NCBI GenBank assembly: GCA_029844215.1
Contig: CM056724.1
Coordinates: 1,978,307-2,042,306 of the forward strand
Source: Przewalskia tangutica
Lineage: Eukaryota > Streptophyta > Magnoliopsida > Solanales > Solanaceae
Direction of reading: 5' to 3'
DNA length: 64,000 nucleotides
In this document: in pieces, positions 46,401 through 59,200 of the stretch
Layout of the letters: the number at the start of each line of letters is the position of its first letter
How positions within the stretch are numbered: position 1 is the stretch's first letter
Translations under genes and position numbers: made by a program
The notes under the pieces: generated by a model
What the model was told of the DNA's origin: nothing
What the model saw: the letters and a program-made list of their open reading frames with translations, nothing else
Database searches by the model: none

Positions 46401-49400
46401 ATGCGATATTGTCCATTGCCTCAGCCCCTTCCTTGCCCCATTTAATGCTTTTCCATCATTCCCAGAGTAAGGAGAAAGAAGACACAGCGCCGGGGAAATT
46501 CGCACAATGTAGAGTGTACGCAGACCTTACCTCTACCTTGGTAGCGGCGGTTTCCGAGAGACACTCGGCTCAAGACAAAGCATAAGACACAAAACACACA
46601 TAAATAAATATATAATTCATGTAATCATATTCAGATCTAACATATAAGCACATACTTTCATAATCCATATAGAAATCAACGAAATTAAACATTAACAGAT
46701 ACAATAAAAAATATAATGTTGCAAGAAAAATAATACAAACAGAAAATTTAGGGAGTGAATTACATTCATAATTCACAGCTTAGGTTCTTGTTATTTTTAT
46801 CTCCTACGCCAAAACAGTGTCAGCCAATTACTTGCTCCTGTTCCAAGTCTTCTTAGGTAGGAGCCAATACACTGACAAATTTCTGTCCAACCAATCTGCA
46901 CAAAATATTAACATTTAATCTTTCTTGCTTGTGCTTTGTCTTGAACCGATGGTCTCTCGAAAACAACTGCTCTACCTACCAAGGTAGAGGTAAGGTCTGC
47001 GTACATTCTACCCTCTTCAGACCCCACGTTGTGGGATTTCACTGAGTATGTTGTTGTATAAACTAAAATCTACTGCTTTTAGTAATTTAAAAAACAAAGA
47101 CAAAAGGCTCATTACTCTAGATAGAGTTCAAGTGAAGTGATGGAGAGGATTTTGCTAAGTTGAAACGTAAAGCAAAAGTAGGAATATAAAGTGATATTAA
47201 GAAAGGTAAAGTAACTTCAGAAGAAGAAAAATAGAGGGATATTAGGAGAATTTGTAACGGCGCTTTATCTCAAAGAGTTGCAATTAAACCTTAATTACTT
47301 GAATGCATTGAAAACATGAAGAATTTGGTACGCAACGTAATTTTCCGAGAATTTGGAACGGTGCTTCTCTTCTTTCATTATTTATTAAAGTTCTGTAATT
47401 ACATCTGAAATATTTGAATTTAATTAATAATTGAGTGTTATAATTAATGTGTATTTACATTCTTGTCCATAAATATTTATGAATTAGTGTTCAATAGAAG
47501 TGCAATAGTGTCATTCAATTTTGTCAGGACATTTTCGTAATCTAACTTTTAACTCGGTAGCTTCCCACTTTTAGTACATTATGATTCTCTCTGAATTGGA
47601 TGATTTCCCTCTTTCTATGGACGTGTTCTTTTAATCTTTCTTTGGAGTACTGCTGATCTCTTTTTCCTTCATCAATGAAATTTATTACTTTATCAAAATT
47701 AGTATTGCTTATTTATTTTAGTGTTTCTTCGTACTCAGCTTGTAATGGTTGTTGATGCACGAGACCCACTTTTTTATCGGTGTCCTGATCTTGAGGTAAG
47801 TATTTCAATGCTTCACATTGATTGAAGTACCTTTGAGTGTTAGCACAACTATGATGTATTATCTATTTGTTTGCTTGGTTATTCACAGTTTCAGTGACTG
47901 CAGTTGAAAGACTGTTTAGATATGTGTTCATATCTTTGCATACTGTTACATGTGGATGTGCATTCTTTTAATGGACTGTTGTTGAATTCTGATTTTTTTT
48001 TATTTCCTTTCTTATAGCCTGTTTGGCCGAGCTTTCAAAACCTGCTTATCCTGAAAAATGTTTTTTGTCAGTGTTTCAAAAAAGTACTTTTGGAGAGTCG
48101 CAACTTGTGTTTCGCTAATCAATTTGAAAAGCGCTTTTGCCATTATTAGAGCAGTACTTTGTGCTTGGCCAATATTCCAAATGTGTTTGGGGCTAGCTTC
48201 TGGAAATCATTATTTTTCCTTCTTGTTTAAACACCTTAACTTTCTAAAATAAGCACTTTTAAAAGAGAAAGAAGCACTTTTGGCTTCCCGGAAGCTTTAA
48301 CCAAACTAACTATTAATGATTTTTTTTAAAACGTAGGTAATGGTGTTGTACATATACCAAAAACCTTGATATTAGTGATGCCTCTCTTGTTTTACCTGTA
48401 TCATACACGTTGTGATAAGGATTATGCATTGACGGGGGCAAATTGCAGGCTTATGCACTAGAAGTAGATCAACACAAAAAAACAATGCTTCTTGTTAACA
48501 AAGCAGACCTTTTACCCATTGCTATCAGGTCAGTATGCTGATAATATAGTTGCTGTTTCCTATCAGATTTCTTATTTTTAGATGTGCAATTTATGGTTCT
48601 TGCTTTATCTGCAGAAAGAAATGGGCTGACTACTTCCATAAGCAAGGGATTCTTTTTCTGTTCTGGTCAGCTAAAGCTGCCACTGCTGCTCTCAGTGCTT
48701 CACAAGTACCAATGAGCTCTCAAGAGGCAGGTGATGCTGATACGAAAATGTTAGGCCGGGAGGAGCTATTGGCCCGTTTACAGTCTGCAGCAGAGGAGAT
48801 AGTTTTGACTAGGAATATGTCAGCTTCTGATGAGAACTTGGCAGAAGATGTTCAATCTAGAAGTGTGATGGTGGGGTTTGTGGGATATCCTAATGTTGGG
48901 AAAAGTTCAACCATTAATGCTTTGGTAGGTGAAAAACGGGCTGGTGTGACATCTACTCCCGGGAAGACGAAGCATTTTCAAACACTTGTGATTTCTCCTA
49001 AACTTACTCTATGTGATTGCCCTGGTTTAGTGTTTCCATCATTTACAAGTTCGAGATATGAGATGATTGCATGTGGTGTTTTGCCAATTGACCGGATCAC
49101 TGAGCATAGACAAGCTGTACAGGTGGTGGCAAATCGAGTCCCTCGAAAAATTATTGAGGATGTCTACAACATATCTTTGCCAAAACCAAAGCCATATGAG
49201 CCACAGTCGCGCCCACCTACTGCTGCAGAACTTTTAAGAGCATACTGTGCCTCTCGTGGTTATGTTGCTTCAAGCGGATTACCGGATGAAACAAGAGCAA
49301 CACGTCAGATGTTGAAGGATTATGTTGATGGGAAGCTTCCACACTTTGAAATGCCTCCGGGAGAATCAGACGACGAAGCTAGTGAAGAGGAGGACGAAGA

Positions 49401-49713
49401 TGTTACAGAGGATGCTGATGGACCTAGAATGTCTGGTTCTGATTGCTCTGATGATGATGATGAGGATGAAGACGAAAATGCACGTTTAGATCACGTGCTG
49501 AGTGATTTGAGTACGTTTGATATGGCCAATGGACTTGCTTCTAAAGAGGCAGCTCGTAAAAAGAAGCCCTCAACTGCGCCCCATAAACAACATAAGAAAA
49601 CACAGAGAAAGAAAGATCGGTCATGGAGGGTCCAGAACGGTGAAGGTGATGGGATGCCAGTAGTAAGAGTCTTCAGGAAAGCAGCAAACACTGGACCTGT
49701 AAACGTTCGGTAG
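40413..49713 (+). CDS. LSG1: GTPase LSG1-type, cytoplasmic 60S maturation factor (seven exons)
   Basis: Exons are 40,413-40,636, 43,036-43,137, 43,214-43,300, 43,953-44,046, 47,739-47,795, 48,449-48,528 and 48,615-49,713. They total 1743 bp, 580 aa, with consistent phases. It starts MVKGEKTSLGRALVKHHNQM and includes RVPRRPPW, SVEELDANERQAFLAWRR and LTPFEKNMDIWRQLWRVVER, all LSG1 hallmarks. The GTPase is circularly permuted: G4 NKAD (205-208) comes before the P-loop GYPNVGKSS (305-313) and DCPG (349-352). The C-terminus has an acidic block (DDDDEDEDENARLD) and a basic tail. Yeast Lsg1 works with Nmd3 on late cytoplasmic pre-60S subunits; Arabidopsis has two copies. Introns 1 and 4 (2.4 and 3.7 kb) hold most of the repeats. 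Confidence 0.95.
40637..40930 (+). repeat. Tandem duplication at the start of LSG1 intron 1
   Basis: The intron starts gtaagcatccacc at 40,637, and the same text (gtaagcattcacc) recurs at 40,784. Both are followed by similar 'cagcttgttt(c/g)gat(a/g)g', 'ttattgtttcataa' and 'gttttgatgaatacaacatt'. The period is about 147 bp. The duplication copied the splice-donor sequence. Confidence 0.85.
42129..42248 (+). repeat. GTT-tailed SINE/RTE 3' end in LSG1 intron 1
   Basis: The text 'gccgagggtctatcagtaac', 'gtagaggtaaggccagcg' and 'actacactgggtatg' followed by (GTT)n matches the repeat at 10,070. Confidence 0.7.
43792..43919 (+). repeat. GTT-tailed SINE/RTE 3' end in LSG1 intron 3
   Basis: The text 'gagccgagggtctatcggaa', 'ggtagaggtaaggtctgcg' and 'attacattgggtatg' then (GTT)n. 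It ends 33 bp before the exon 4 boundary at 43,953, so the intron's acceptor region is squeezed between the repeat and the exon. Confidence 0.75.
44429..45720 (-). pseudogene. 5'-truncated LINE (RT C-terminus and zinc-binding domain) in LSG1 intron 4
   Basis: The minus strand carries IKRIDTLRRNFPWQG, INLVKWKELT, KWIENTTLKQLFPDIYGL and then the zf-RVT (reverse-transcriptase zinc-binding) domain with SKRGFHLCSRCFLCGEQNET, INHLFLHCKWTEQLW and ATKKEERWKMVPSFLWWTVW. A T run at 44,429-44,440 is the poly(A) tail in minus sense. Single stops (for example in the first third, and after CQLQQATVAKMWTG) and small gaps show decay, although one 135-codon frame (44,560-44,967) is still open. It is an L1-type LINE, antisense to the host gene. 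Confidence 0.9.
46166..46573 (-). repeat. GTT-tailed SINE/RTE repeat split by a LINE ORF1 fragment
   Basis: The tail (46,166-46,205, 'caacaacatacccagtgaaa') and the body (46,497-46,573, 'gtagagtgtacgcagacc', 'gagagacactcggctcaag') are parts of one minus-sense repeat. They are separated by about 290 bp that do not belong to it. Part of the separating DNA (46,283-46,440, plus) encodes FRWSPWFNPKEETSIALAWI then SLPSLPPNLFARDAILSIAS. This is a DUF4283-like ORF1 fragment of a plant LINE. Confidence 0.75.
46938..47056 (+). repeat. GTT-tailed SINE/RTE 3' end in LSG1 intron 4
   Basis: The text 'gaaccgatggtctctcgaaa', 'gtagaggtaaggtctgcg', 'cagaccccacgttgtggg' and 'tttcactgagtatg' then GTT units. Confidence 0.7.
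48015..48312. mobile_element. Tourist-like MITE (copy 2) in LSG1 intron 5
   Basis: It starts TAGCCTGTTTGGCCGAGC and is flanked by TTA on both sides (48,012-48,014 and 48,313-48,315). The interior matches the 19,468 element ('aataagcacttttaaaagag', 'gagcagtactttgtgcttgg'). The right end (aaccaaactaacta) is more decayed. Confidence 0.88.
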
Positions 49714-52700
49714 GTGTCAACAGAAGTTGCTGGCTTCTTGGCTCCTGACTCTACTGCCTTGTGAACTGTTGTTTCTCAGCCTATACATTACTGTGAGCGT
49801 TATATATTACACGCACATCTTTATGAGGATGGTGCGGTATATATGCTTATATTTTTCAAGTAGCACTCACTAAAGGAGTTAAAAGGGTAAGTCTTATGTA
49901 GCACAAATTATCTTGCTTTGTTTAAAACCATCTGGATTAATGTTGTTCATCTGATCTTCTGTGCTTAGTGGTTCTTCTTTGAACAAGAAGCTGTAGTGGA
50001 AAAGTATGTCAATGTCTAGCTTTTTCCTTGATCGGGGGAGTATAACTTGCTAGTATAAATTGGTCAAAATGGTTGATGTATTGCCTTGTTTATGTTATTT
50101 TGCTTACAAAACTAAGCGCTTTGGGTGACCAATGGTCCTCCGGCTAGGGCTGGTTTTTGTGGTTGTGTATTTTCAGCCCGACTCCTGTTGTAGCTGAGTC
50201 AACTACCAGTTCAATCCAAGAAATAGAAGAACCAAAGTCGTATGAGTTCCATTAAGACTCTTGCTGAAAAGTTGCAAAAGTTTTTTTCTTTATCGATGCA
50301 TAAAAACGATATTTTGTTGCGAATCTATAAGATATTGAGAAATTGTTGTCTATACACAAATTCAGTAGAATCAGTTGGGAGACTCGAGAGATGAAGTGTA
50401 TACTTTGCCGTGGATGTTAGCGATTTGAGTTGCGTATCTCTAACTCGTGTTGAGCCTAGCATAGGCTAGGGAGAAGACAATCAATTATAGTGTTACACTT
50501 GAAAAAAAGGAAAAAATTTCTCGCAAGTTAAAAACATAAGTATCTCATTTAATTGAAATGTACCCTTTTATGTATTGACTTTAAAAATGCCTTTTTGATA
50601 TGTTTAGTCATGTTATCTACTCACTTTATGTATGATTTTAATGGAGTTTTGGTACTTTATTCTTGAGTTATAAAGGGGGTGGGAGAGGGTTGATGAAATT
50701 CATTTATGCATTAATTATTTCCCTTCTTCACTATAAATTAAAGAAAATTTTGAGTGTTTGAGTTGTTTATTTTGACCATGTTATTTAGTTTGATGTTTTC
50801 TTTTTCTAGTTAATTAATACTCTAATTAACCTCAATTATTAATACCAACAAATGCAAGTCTAAATGGATGCATACAAGAAGCTTCATCCATTTTTATTTA
50901 AAAATACAGTCTAGTTCACATTAGTTTGATGAAATATTGGTTTGAAGATTATGCTTTCAAGTTTCAAATGAAAAAAAATATATAATCTTCAATGTTGTTT
51001 TAGTCTTTCAAGCTCGGTCCGAATTAATTATTGTCTTTTTAGAAAATTAATAAGAAATTGATTATATTTTTCAAATTTGTGCTTGCTCCAACAAATGATC
51101 TAAGGCACGTTTGGTACGCTATATTAAGTTGGATCAGATTTGGATAAAAATAATACAAATATTTGGGTGAGCGTTTTCAACCACATTTGATCAGATTATT
51201 TTTAGAAATAAGATACAATCGCCATTTTTGAGACTCATCTAAGAAAGTGCTCTCCTGATCAGATTAAAAATAAATAAAAATATAGTCAATTATATATTAA
51301 TACTCTAATATCGTCCATTATATATTAATACAGTCCAATACAGTACAGTACAGTGCAATGAAATTAGTACAGTCCATTACATATGCATTAATATAAATCT
51401 TTAAAAAATTCATAAATGTCCTTAAAACACTACTCAATTTACTAATACTATTGTTAATCTTTAACACATATATGTTTCATCAACTAAACACAAGGAATGA
51501 TGTATTTTTAATAAATCGAAATATATTTTCCATCGTCAATCGCTATCTTAAACAAAAAGATTACTAGTTTTGAAATCATAAAATAATATCATGAAGTCAA
51601 ATAAGAGTTTTCATGAGCAAGTTGACACTTTAGTTAACTTAGGCCTAACTAAAACAATAGTGACTCAAAGCAAAATTAATAACCATATATAAGCTACATG
51701 TGTGATGTGTCTAGCTAGTGGAGTCAACTCAAACAAGACATTAGTGGAGTCAAGACATTAAGGTATGGTATTGATCTTTTTTCTATTTAAATGGTTATCA
51801 TATTTCTAAACTACATATGTATTTGATTAGTGTTTCTTAAATATTCAATAAATCACTCAATGGATGAGAATAATGAAAAATAATAGTATCTAAAGCTGAA
51901 GTGGAAAAAAGTATTTTGAAAATTAAAATTGCATTTGAACATGTAAATGTAGTTGACATTTATTGAAAACCTGATTTTTTTACTAAAGCATGTTTTCAAA
52001 TTTATAAATTATGTATTTTCAGTTTGAAATTGTAATAATGAGCCAATTTAATAAATACTTATATGACATAATCTATTTTTTCAATTTTTTTGAGCTAAAT
52101 TTATGACTACATGGCATCCATCTTTTTCAATTTTTTATTCACAAAACTTTCAAATATGTATTTATGTCCAACTTGCAATTTCTAAATACCTTTTTTCTAT
52201 TTTAACTTCAAATCCTATTTTCCCATCTAATCTCAACCAACTCATGTCCCAAACGCCTAAATTAAATTGTCAATTATCTTAGTTCTATGTTTCTAGACTA
52301 TTTGGTTTACTTTTTTTCAAAACTATCGAAAATAGTCTCTCAATCTTTCAAAATAAAAATAAGGTCTACATACTTTCTATCGTACTCCCAGACTCCACTT
52401 ATGGATTACACTGATATGTTATTGTGCAAAAGAATTCCTCACCACAACATATGTATATTTAATGAGTTTAACTTATATATAAGATTTTTTATACTATCAA
52501 ATTAGCTTATATGTCACATTAGCTTTTCAAGAATCAAACTATATTTTTTAATTTGTATGTCACATTAATTTTTCAAGAATCAAACTATATCAATTTTGAT
52601 CAATATTTTTTATCATATTTAAGAATTGTAATTCATAGTACTTTTCGTATAGTTTTTGAATATCTAAATTATTTTAATTTTAAAATATTAAATTAATATA

Positions 52701-53299
52701 ATTTAATTTAACTTTGAGATTTAGTCAAATTAACTTAAAAAAATATATAATAAATATTTTGGGATGAAAGGAGTACATAAAAATATTACAAATTTCAAAT
52801 TTTCTCCTATTAATTTGATAAAAAAAATACTTATTAAAAGGTTACTCAAAATTCATGCGGTTTGTTTGATCAGATGGATTTGGACCGAGGTAATAGACAG
52901 AGAATCTATAGTACCATATTTTTTAAACAGCTTCACATAATTGTACTCCACGCCTCATGACTTGTACCCTTGTAAGGTAAAATTCAAGTCTTCAACCGCC
53001 GTCATTTTCTTTCAAGTAGTCGTCGGATTCTTTATGGGCCGTACATATAAACCTATATATATATATATATCTATAGGTAGAGAGAGAAACATAAATGGCG
53101 GATGATTGAACCTAGAGAGAGAAAGTTCGTACATTTCTAGAGAGAGAAAGAGAGATATTTGAATTTTCTCATATTTGTAAGGGTTTTGAATTTGAATTGA
53201 AACTATTTCCTATCTATTTTGTGGTGAATTAGGTAAAACTGTTGATTGAAAATGCATATTATTGAGAATTAAGAGGGTTCGATTTGGAGAATTAGGGAT
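49714..53299. other. Intergenic between LSG1 and BSL genes
   Basis: The first about 200-300 bp are the likely LSG1 3' UTR. The middle is very AT-rich with no gene. At 52,316-52,428 is a degenerate GTT-tailed SINE copy. At 52,513-52,590 a short direct repeat occurs ('gtcacatta' followed by 'tttcaagaatcaaactata', twice). Purine-rich leader sequence precedes the BSL gene. Confidence 0.5.
53054..53155 (+). promoter_or_regulatory. Purine-rich BSL promoter/leader region
   Basis: An AT dinucleotide run (about 53,056-53,071) is followed by repeated GAGAGAGAAA-type tracts at about 53,081-53,153, ahead of the start codon at 53,300. GA repeats are common in plant core promoters and 5' leaders. The start site itself cannot be placed. 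Confidence 0.45.
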
Positions 53300-56200
53300 A
53301 TGGATATCGATTCAACGATGATATCGGAATCCGATCACGATCCAACGGTTGAGAACAATAGTTCAACATCCGAACAGCTTAATGACGAACATCCACAAAC
53401 TCATCATCAAAGTAATAGTAAGAGTAGTAGTCCTGTTGTTGTTGTTGTGGGGCCTAGATGTGCTCCGATGTATTCAGTGGTACACGAAGTAATAGAGAAG
53501 AAGGAGGATGGACCGGGGCCGAGGTGTGGACACACGTTAACAGCTATACCGGCTGTTGGTGAAGAAGGTTCGACTAATTATATTGGTCCTAGGCTTATTC
53601 TATTTGGTGGTGCTACTGCTCTTGAGGGAAATTCGGGTGCTTCTGGAACACCTTCTTCAGCTGGAAGTGCTGGAATTCGTAGGTTATCCAATTTAATTCA
53701 TTAGCACAACTTGAAATTTTCTTTTAAAATCTGGTGATATCGGATTAGAGTAAAAGGTTAGTAGGTAGTTGAGTTTTAGTATCACTTTTCGGCGGGGGAA
53801 GCTTGGTGGTAGTCTGGAGCATAGTGTCTGTTGTAGTTTTAGCATTATTCTTGTAGTTTCTTACCTTTTGATTACTGTTACCATTTGTTGTTTATTGTGT
53901 TTTGGTTTAAATCGTTAATTTTCTATGGAGGTTGAGCTTTAGGGCAGAAGGTTATTAGGTAGCTGAGTGTTGTATTTTTAGTAGTATAATTTAGGTATCG
54001 CGTAGTTTCTTTTTCTCCAATGTGTATTAATATCTGTTGCTGCACTTGTTTTGTATATTGCTATTTTGTTGTCTCATGTTTTTCTTACAATCCCGCATCA
54101 GTTACATTTCTTTTGAGACGAGGGTTTATCAGAAATAGTCTTTCTACCCCATAAATGTAGGGTTAAGGTCTGCGTACACACTACCCTCCACAAACCCCAC
54201 TTGTGTTATTACACTGGGTATGTTGATGTTGTATACCGGTGGTGTTGGGCCATCTTGTGAGCACCTCCATTATTCTACTGGTACCTGCATCTTTCTACCA
54301 TTACAGGTGTTAGGTAGCTTTGCCTTCAACACCTGTTGGGAGAAATGGCATAGCTTTTATGTTTGTCTTTGCTGGATTTGGCTTGTGGTCTCCTTCGTTC
54401 TAGCATCATCCTCGTTAGGGCACACCCTCGGGTGGCTAGTACAATTGAAGCTATGGTTTTAGATTTGGCATACAAGGGTGTGACCTAGTATTCAATGAAG
54501 CGGGTTGAGAACCATGAGGTTTCAGTTTAAATTCCAGCATAGACAAAAAGTACTAGGGGTTGTTTGGTAGGGTGTCTAAGAATAATATTAAATAGAGTGC
54601 ATTAGTAATGGTGGGATTAGTAATGATGGAATTACTTAGGCTGACATTATTTCTTATCGACTATTTGGCTTGTTGTATTAAAAACAACATGCATTGAATA
54701 ATTTCTAAATAGTATTGAATAGGGTGTATAAGTATAAGGATAGTACTTGTATTGTTAATGCCATGGTTACCATGTATAAGAATAGTACTGAATAGGATGT
54801 ATAAATAATACTGATAGTAGTTGTACTAGACTTAAATTTGCAACCAAACATTGTACGAAAATGTTATACCAGCACAATTCTACCTAATACACCCTGCCAA
54901 ATGACCCCCAGGTATTGGGTAGCTTTGCCCTAGGCTGTTGGGAGAAATGACATAGATTTTATATTTGTCTTGATGGGATTTGAACCGTGGTCTCCTATGG
55001 TCTTCATTCTAGTTTCATCCATGTTGGGGCACACCCTCAGGTGTGCTAGTAAAACTGAACCTATGGGTTTCACATTTAAAATGATTTATTTGTGGTTATG
55101 TATCTAATTGCAGGCTTAGCAGGGGCTACTGCTGATGTGCACTGCTATGATGTTTTGACGAATAAATGGTCTAGGTAAGTCTTATTTGTATCAGTGACAA
55201 TCTACATATTGGTTTTTTGTGCTTCGTTGGAACGTTGAATATGTGATGAACTTCACAGGATCACTCCCATTGGAGAGCCACCCACACCAAGGGCAGCACA
55301 TGTTGCTACAGCTGTGGGAACTATGGTTGTTATTCAGGTTAGTATTGCTGATAGCTTTGTTGTTTGCTTCGTGTATGATAGTCTCGTTTAGTTACGTAAG
55401 ATGCTTTATTACCATCCATTGCAGGGTGGAATTGGTCCAGCTGGTTTGTCAGCTGAGGATCTTCATGTTCTGGACCTTACTCAACAACGGCCACGATGGC
55501 ACAGGTTAGCACTTTTGAATTAATGTCTATAGTTGTCATGATGAATGCTGCCTGTGTGTGAAGATACATGAATCCATGACAAACTTGTGTTAAGTGCTAC
55601 TGCAATGATTTTGATCTTATCAGGGTTGTGGTGCAAGGACCTGGTCCAGGGCCACGTTATGGACACGTCATGGCTTTGGTAGGGCAAAGATATCTCATGG
55701 AAATTGGCGGAAATGATGGTTAGTCTGATGACTGAGTCAAATCTATTTCTTTTCAGCCATGACATAGTTTAGAACATCTAAATCATTCCACTGTGATCAG
55801 GAAAACGGCCCCTAGCGGATGTTTGGGCTTTGGACACAGCTGCCAAGCCATATGAATGGCGGAAGTTGGAACCAGAGGGTGAAGGTCCACCTCCTTGCAT
55901 GTAAAGTTCATAATCTCTCCTTTGAAGATGTGTACTTTAATTTCTTTGTTACCCAATAAGTTATTGTTTCTCTTGATTTGTATTGATTTACTTATTCAGA
56001 ATTCTATACTTTAAAAGGTAGCGAACCTCAAGAATTACTTTTACATATCTGTAAGTATTACATGCTGAAAATAGTGGCAATGATGCATTGGTTAGCTTGC
56101 AAATTATGTGTATATGATCTGATTAGAGAGTGTATCTGATCTATTATATGGAAAGTCGTTTATCCTAGAGTTGTATCTGTAGAACAATGTTTGTTCATGC

Positions 56201-59200
56201 TAGTTGGAGATCAATAGAATAAATATTTTAGCTCCCGAAAGTTTAGAAATTATGTCCTGCAGGTAGTTGTAGAAAATTTGTAAGTTTGCAATGTTAAACT
56301 ACAAATTGATGTGTAGTTCATCTGGTAAAATGGGAGTTTTTAGGAGCTTCGAAGATCCTTATAGGAAAAAGAGCTTAGAAGGTGGGAAAGAAGCAGATTA
56401 AGATGGGAAACAATCTATTCTTTTTATCTTAATGGGAAAAAGGAAAAGATAAGGAATTCATGCACTCTTTGTTTCATAGTGAACCTTGGAGTGTGAGCTT
56501 TTGATTACTAACTAGATTAAAGACTTAAGAGATGCTATATTCTGGTCCATCTTTTAATAACTATTATATGTTTAATCCTTTGAAGACTAGTCAGTAGTAA
56601 CTTTTAGCGCCCCATCATCTAATAGGTTTCACATTAAGTGGATTTGACATTATGAAGAAAATGAAACTTCAATCTACTACAAGCGTCAAGCACTATTAGT
56701 TGGAGTATGAATAAATTGAATAGGAATGTATTGCAAATGCTTTAATCCCTTAAACTTGTCTGTGCATTAGAGTTACGAATATTCGTATGGCAGTACTAAG
56801 ATCCCCAATTAGTTTTTGGAGGATATTGACTGTGATTATGCGGAGGCGGATATGTGATTTAGAGTCAGTGGGTTGTGGAGTAGGTGCGATCATTTTTATG
56901 TATTATTATCTACATAAATATGTTTTTACCTTATAAAGAGCACATTTTTAAAATTCATTTTGCACATATATACATAGTTTGAGTCGATAACAATGGCTTC
57001 GTCTGAATGCAGTGCGGAGGTCTAGATCCACCTCTGCAATTTTCTCATTTGGATTTGGAAAGATGTTTTTATGACTACTTTTTTTTTGGTAAGAAAAACG
57101 TTTCAGTGCTCAACACCAAACAGTGTCAGAAGTATGTACAAGTTGTTTATATGATTTCAATCGGAGCAATCTTATTAAGTTTAACGACTATCTATCCGAC
57201 ATAGTATTCTCTGTTCGGACAAACAATATATGAAATTAAAAAAAAGAAGGGCAGACCGGTGCACAAAGCATTCCGCGTTAGCAGGGTCTGGGGAAGGGCC
57301 GCACCCTAACTATCCTAATGCAAGCATGACTGCTTCCACGGCTCAAACCCGTGACCTATTGGTCACACGGAGATAACTTTTACCGTTGCTCAAAGGCTCC
57401 CCTTCAAACAATATATGAAATAAAGAGCATTTTTTAATTCTACGTCCTTCATTCTCGCTATTTGAAACAATCGTCATAATTCCATAAGCACCAGAGGGGA
57501 GGAGTCACAGTGGCCATGTCCTAAGTTGTTTTCCTTTCTCAAACTTAGTTGTTCTTCACAACTATATTACCTGTACTCTTCTTTTACTTTCACTGTGGTA
57601 GCACTGACAAACTATTACATCTCTGCTTGGAATTGCTTTGCCGAACTCATGATAGCCAAGAGGTGGCGGTAAATCTTGAAATGAAAAATATGTTGGATTA
57701 CTCAATAGATAGTCATTGATAAATATGACATCCTTTAGCACTTAATATTTAATTATGGCAAGTATTTACAGTTCTAAGGACTAGTTCCTTTACGTAACAA
57801 AGATATTAGATACTCAATGTCGTATAGTTAAAAGCTTAATTAGCATGCTTATTAGCTGTTTCTTTGCACATTGTCTCGGGAAACATGGCATTACTGAAGT
57901 GCAATGGCCAGCAACTCAAAAGTTTGATGGTTTCCAGTAGAGCACGATGTTGGTTTTCTGTTTGTAGTTAACACTTGGAATTCTTGACCACAAGTTTTTC
58001 CTAGAATGACTTGGTCGTTATATTTAAAGAGGTAGACATAATTAATACATTGGCAAGATATGATGTTAGAAACTAACTTCAAGGTACTTTGAAGAAATGC
58101 CAGGGCCAGTTCTGAAACTTGAAAGTCATTGCTTTAGACAACCCCTTTTCTGGTACAGTTAAGTTTGAATAGAAGGGATAGAAGATTGGGTTTCTTTTGT
58201 GAAGGACCATATTTTGATGTAGGTTCTCTACCTTTTGGTATATGGCTTGTATATGGAGCTGTCCCTATTATTAATAAAATTGTTACCTCATCAAAAAGAT
58301 TGTATAGAATAGAAGGGAGGAAACCTGGTACAGATTACTGGTTCTTTTGACCTCAGCTGATATTGTGGTTCTTTCTGTTTATTTTTTCTCTTTTCTGTAA
58401 TTATGACTGGTTTTGTACATCTAAATTTATCTTGATTTTGCCCCTCGTTGGTGCCATTTATATAATATTATTTCCTGATAAAAGAACTAATGTTAGAAAA
58501 CTAGCTTGATTGATCAATGCGTTATATCCTCCCTACTTTCTTCTATTGAGCTCGTCTATTACTTTCTTGGTATCTAATCCATTTCGTCTATTTCGGGTGG
58601 AATTTGTTATTGTCTCTAGAATTTTATATTTTTGGAACCCACTTGAGTAGAGACTCTTTTTCCTTATTTTATTCCCTTGTTACCCTGGGAGGAGGCGGCA
58701 TGTGACTGTGCAAGGGGGCTTTCAAGAGTGAGGTGAAGGCTTGCAACTTGATGTTTAAGGAAGCAAGTTATATGTATTTCTGATGGAGTTTCTTATAAGT
58801 TTTTTAATTACCTTAAAAGAAAAGACAACAATTTGTAACCACAACCTAGAATGGAATTACTCATAAAAAAAAGGAGAAGAAGAGAAACCTAGAATAGAAG
58901 CTGTACGTATTCCCGGTGAAATTTTTTACAAGCTTTTCAATTACCTTTAGAAAAAGACAGAAATTTACTAATGACAACCTAGAATGAAACTGAACATTAA
59001 AAAACCTAGAACGGAATTACCTTTCCCTTTATCTTCCCCGCAGTTTGAATTGGATTTGGATATCAGCATGAAACCAAATCAACCACATTTACACTATCCT
59101 GAAAAAAAAAGAATAAAACATGAATGTATTTAATTTCTCTGTGAACCTCATAGAAGCAGTTAGCAAGAAACTGCTAATTTCTTGTGTTCTTCTGAAGCAT

